Source: a bacterium
GTDB taxonomy: Bacteria > Desulfobacterota > Anaeroferrophillalia > Anaeroferrophillales > Anaeroferrophillaceae
DNA length: 6,426 bases
Direction: 5' to 3'
NCBI GenBank assembly: GCA_029940125.1
Contig: JAOZRP010000135.1
Coordinates: forward strand, 1-6,426
Below the pieces are notes generated by a model. That model ran no database searches. It saw only the letters and a program-made list of their open reading frames with translations, and was not told where the DNA came from. This document shows, piece by piece, positions 5,442 through 6,426 of the stretch. The translations under genes were made by a program, and so were the position numbers. The first letter of the stretch is position 1; each line of letters begins with the position of its first letter.

Positions 5442-5930
5442 ATGGTGGAATGCAATAAAACGGTTATGGATGCCATTGATCTGGCCATGAATGCCGAACA
5501 GAAGGCCAGCCAGTTTTATGCGATGGCGGCGAAGAGGGTCAGCAACGCCAAGGGCAAACAGTTGTTTATGCAGCTGAGTGAGTTTGAGCAGGGTCATTAC
5601 GAAGCACTTGGCAGGTTGAAGGAGTCACTGTCGGGCGCAGGCTGCTTTATTTCCTATGAGGGAACTTCCTTCAAACCTGTTTATGTGGAAGGAACTGTTC
5701 TGGAAATTTCTGCCGACGAGAAGAAGGATGTTTCCGAGATCTTGACCATGGCGATTAAAAATGAGAAAAGCGCCGGTGAGGCCTACACGAAGCTGGCCGG
5801 GGAGATTGATGATCCCCAGGGCGCAGCGATGTTCAAGCGGCTGGCTGCCGAAGAAGCGGATCATGCCAGGATTCTTGAAGACCAGTTTTATGACATCAAC
5901 AACAAGGGCATGTGGACCTGGGATGCGTAA
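5442..5930 (+). CDS. Rubrerythrin-like di-iron protein lacking a rubredoxin domain
   Basis: This 162-residue ferritin-like four-helix-bundle protein starts at the ATG at 5442, with AAGGAGAG (5427-5434) 7 nt upstream. Putative di-iron ligands lie in the expected order: E19 in 'NAEQKASQFY', E49-x2-H52 in 'EFEQGHYE', E108 in 'AIKNEKSAGEAY' and E138-x2-H141 in 'EEADHARILEDQFYD'. Classical rubrerythrins reduce peroxide at this site using electrons from a fused C-terminal rubredoxin. Here the chain ends at MWTWDA with no Cys pairs, and the only Cys are C4 and C68. Separate rubredoxin-like genes lie immediately upstream and further downstream, which suggests a split system. The likely role is peroxide or oxygen defence in the cytoplasm. 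Ferritin-like storage is a less likely alternative. Confidence 0.85.
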   Translation: MVECNKTVMDAIDLAMNAEQKASQFYAMAAKRVSNAKGKQLFMQLSEFEQGHYEALGRLKESLSGAGCFISYEGTSFKPVYVEGTVLEISADEKKDVSEILTMAIKNEKSAGEAYTKLAGEIDDPQGAAMFKRLAAEEADHARILEDQFYDINNKGMWTWDA

Positions 5931-6195
5931 ACTGACGAAAATTACGGCGGTTGTCCTGTTGTTCAGTTTTGCCCTGATTTTTTCCGCCGGGGCGGAAGAC
6001 GCGACGATCCTGAAGACGAAATGCACTTCCTGTCATGAAGCGGATATCATTCGGGAGCACAAGCGAACGGTTGCCGAATGGGAAGAGATTGTGGCCAGGA
6101 TGGCCGGGCATGCTGAAGGTGAGCTGACCAGGGTGGACCAGTTGACCGTGTTGAAATATTTAAAGCAGCACCTGCTTGTGGACATTACGGAGTAG
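5923..6195 (+). CDS. Exported mono-haem c-type cytochrome
   Basis: This 90-residue precursor starts at the ATG at 5923, 8 nt inside the end of the rubrerythrin-like gene in another frame, so its translation is probably coupled. The N-terminus is a Sec signal peptide: MRKLTK, a hydrophobic core (about residues 7-20) and a likely cleavage near 'SAGAE-D' (24-26). One haem-binding C34-T-S-C37-H38 follows. The only downstream Met, M60 in 'VARMAGH', is the probable sixth ligand and sits in an 'eW-x-x-x-v-x-r-M' context common in small cytochromes c. A 'LTVLKYLKQH' helix closes the fold. The mature protein should be periplasmic, unlike its cytoplasmic neighbours, so a direct electron path to the di-iron protein is unlikely. 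Shared regulation is more plausible. Confidence 0.85.
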   Translation: MRKLTKITAVVLLFSFALIFSAGAEDATILKTKCTSCHEADIIREHKRTVAEWEEIVARMAGHAEGELTRVDQLTVLKYLKQHLLVDITE

Positions 6196-6248
6196 GATTC
6201 TCACCAGGGTGGTAAATGCCAATTATATCAAAAACCAAGGAGAAGAAA

Positions 6249-6413
6249 ATGGAAAAGTATGTGTGTGAAGTATGTGGCTATATCTATGATCCAGAAAACG
6301 GCGATCCTGACAACGGTGTTGACGCCGGGACGAAGTTTGCCGATGTTCCCGATGACTGGGCCTGTCCCTTGTGTGGAGCGGATAAAGACAGTTTCAGCCC
6401 GATGGAAGACTGA
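6249..6413 (+). CDS. Rubredoxin
   Basis: This 54-residue protein has canonical rubredoxin spacing: C6-x2-C9-G-Y near the start, then C39-P-x-C42-G, binding one Fe(Cys)4. Conserved aromatic and turn residues are present (Y4, Y11, Y13, F30, W37, plus 'D-P-E-N-G-D-P-D-N-G' and 'FADVPDDWACPLCG'). AAGGAG (6237-6242) lies 6 nt before the ATG at 6249. An in-frame ATG at 6216 with a poorer site would add 11 basic residues not typical of the family. Rubredoxins carry single electrons in the cytoplasm to rubrerythrin, superoxide reductase or oxygen reductase. Its place 53 nt after the cytochrome and near the rubrerythrin-like gene suggests it serves as an electron donor there. No terminator is visible in the 13 nt that remain before the window ends. 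Confidence 0.95.
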   Translation: MEKYVCEVCGYIYDPENGDPDNGVDAGTKFADVPDDWACPLCGADKDSFSPMED

Positions 6414-6426
6414 TTGTATTTTATAG

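Noticed and set aside
1..6426. Search for tRNA or rRNA genes, insertion sequences, CRISPR arrays or attachment sites
   Set aside because: No transposase-like frame, long repeat, array pattern or structural RNA signature was recognised by eye.

Overview
The window reads as chromosomal DNA from an anaerobic bacterium, most likely a sulfate- or metal-reducing Desulfobacterota ('deltaproteobacterium'). The case rests on the gene set: bacterial ferritin, a rubrerythrin-type di-iron protein, three small rubredoxin-like proteins, an exported mono-haem cytochrome c, an FeS/DUF3786 protein and a selenoprotein. The rank below phylum is inference. All genes except the first are complete, and most starts are fixed by clear Shine-Dalgarno (SD) sequences.

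Layout. Positions 1-1188 hold two minus-strand genes: the N-terminal part of a DUF2628-like membrane protein, cut by the window edge, and an AsmA-like single-pass envelope protein. An AT-rich intergenic region (1189-1473) separates them from everything else, which is on the plus strand. It carries a sigma70-like promoter in front of a tight three-gene set: ferritin (1474-1989), a small rubredoxin-like protein (2028-2210) and a glutaredoxin-like protein (2230-2478). The last is read through an in-frame TGA as selenocysteine (motif U-P-H-C). A hairpin sits just after the TGA at SECIS distance. A normal gene caller would miss this gene.

Positions 2479-2738 contain a stem-loop and a 37-codon remnant that matches only the extreme N-terminus of YyaL/DUF255 thioredoxin-domain proteins. 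Next come an FeS/DUF3786 protein (2739-3563) and a tandem-nitroreductase SagB-type oxidoreductase (3622-5121). A second AT-rich promoter region (5122-5268) precedes the final group: a 49-residue Cys-rich rubredoxin-like protein, a rubrerythrin-like di-iron protein without its own rubredoxin domain, a secreted cytochrome c whose gene overlaps it by 8 nt, and a canonical 54-residue rubredoxin.

Taken together, the plus-strand genes look like an iron-storage, oxygen/peroxide-defence and thiol-redox neighbourhood. Ferritin and the rubrerythrin-like protein would handle iron and peroxide, the rubredoxin-like proteins would supply electrons, and the selenoglutaredoxin would act on thiols or disulfides. 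The most noteworthy item is the hidden selenoprotein and its linkage to ferritin.
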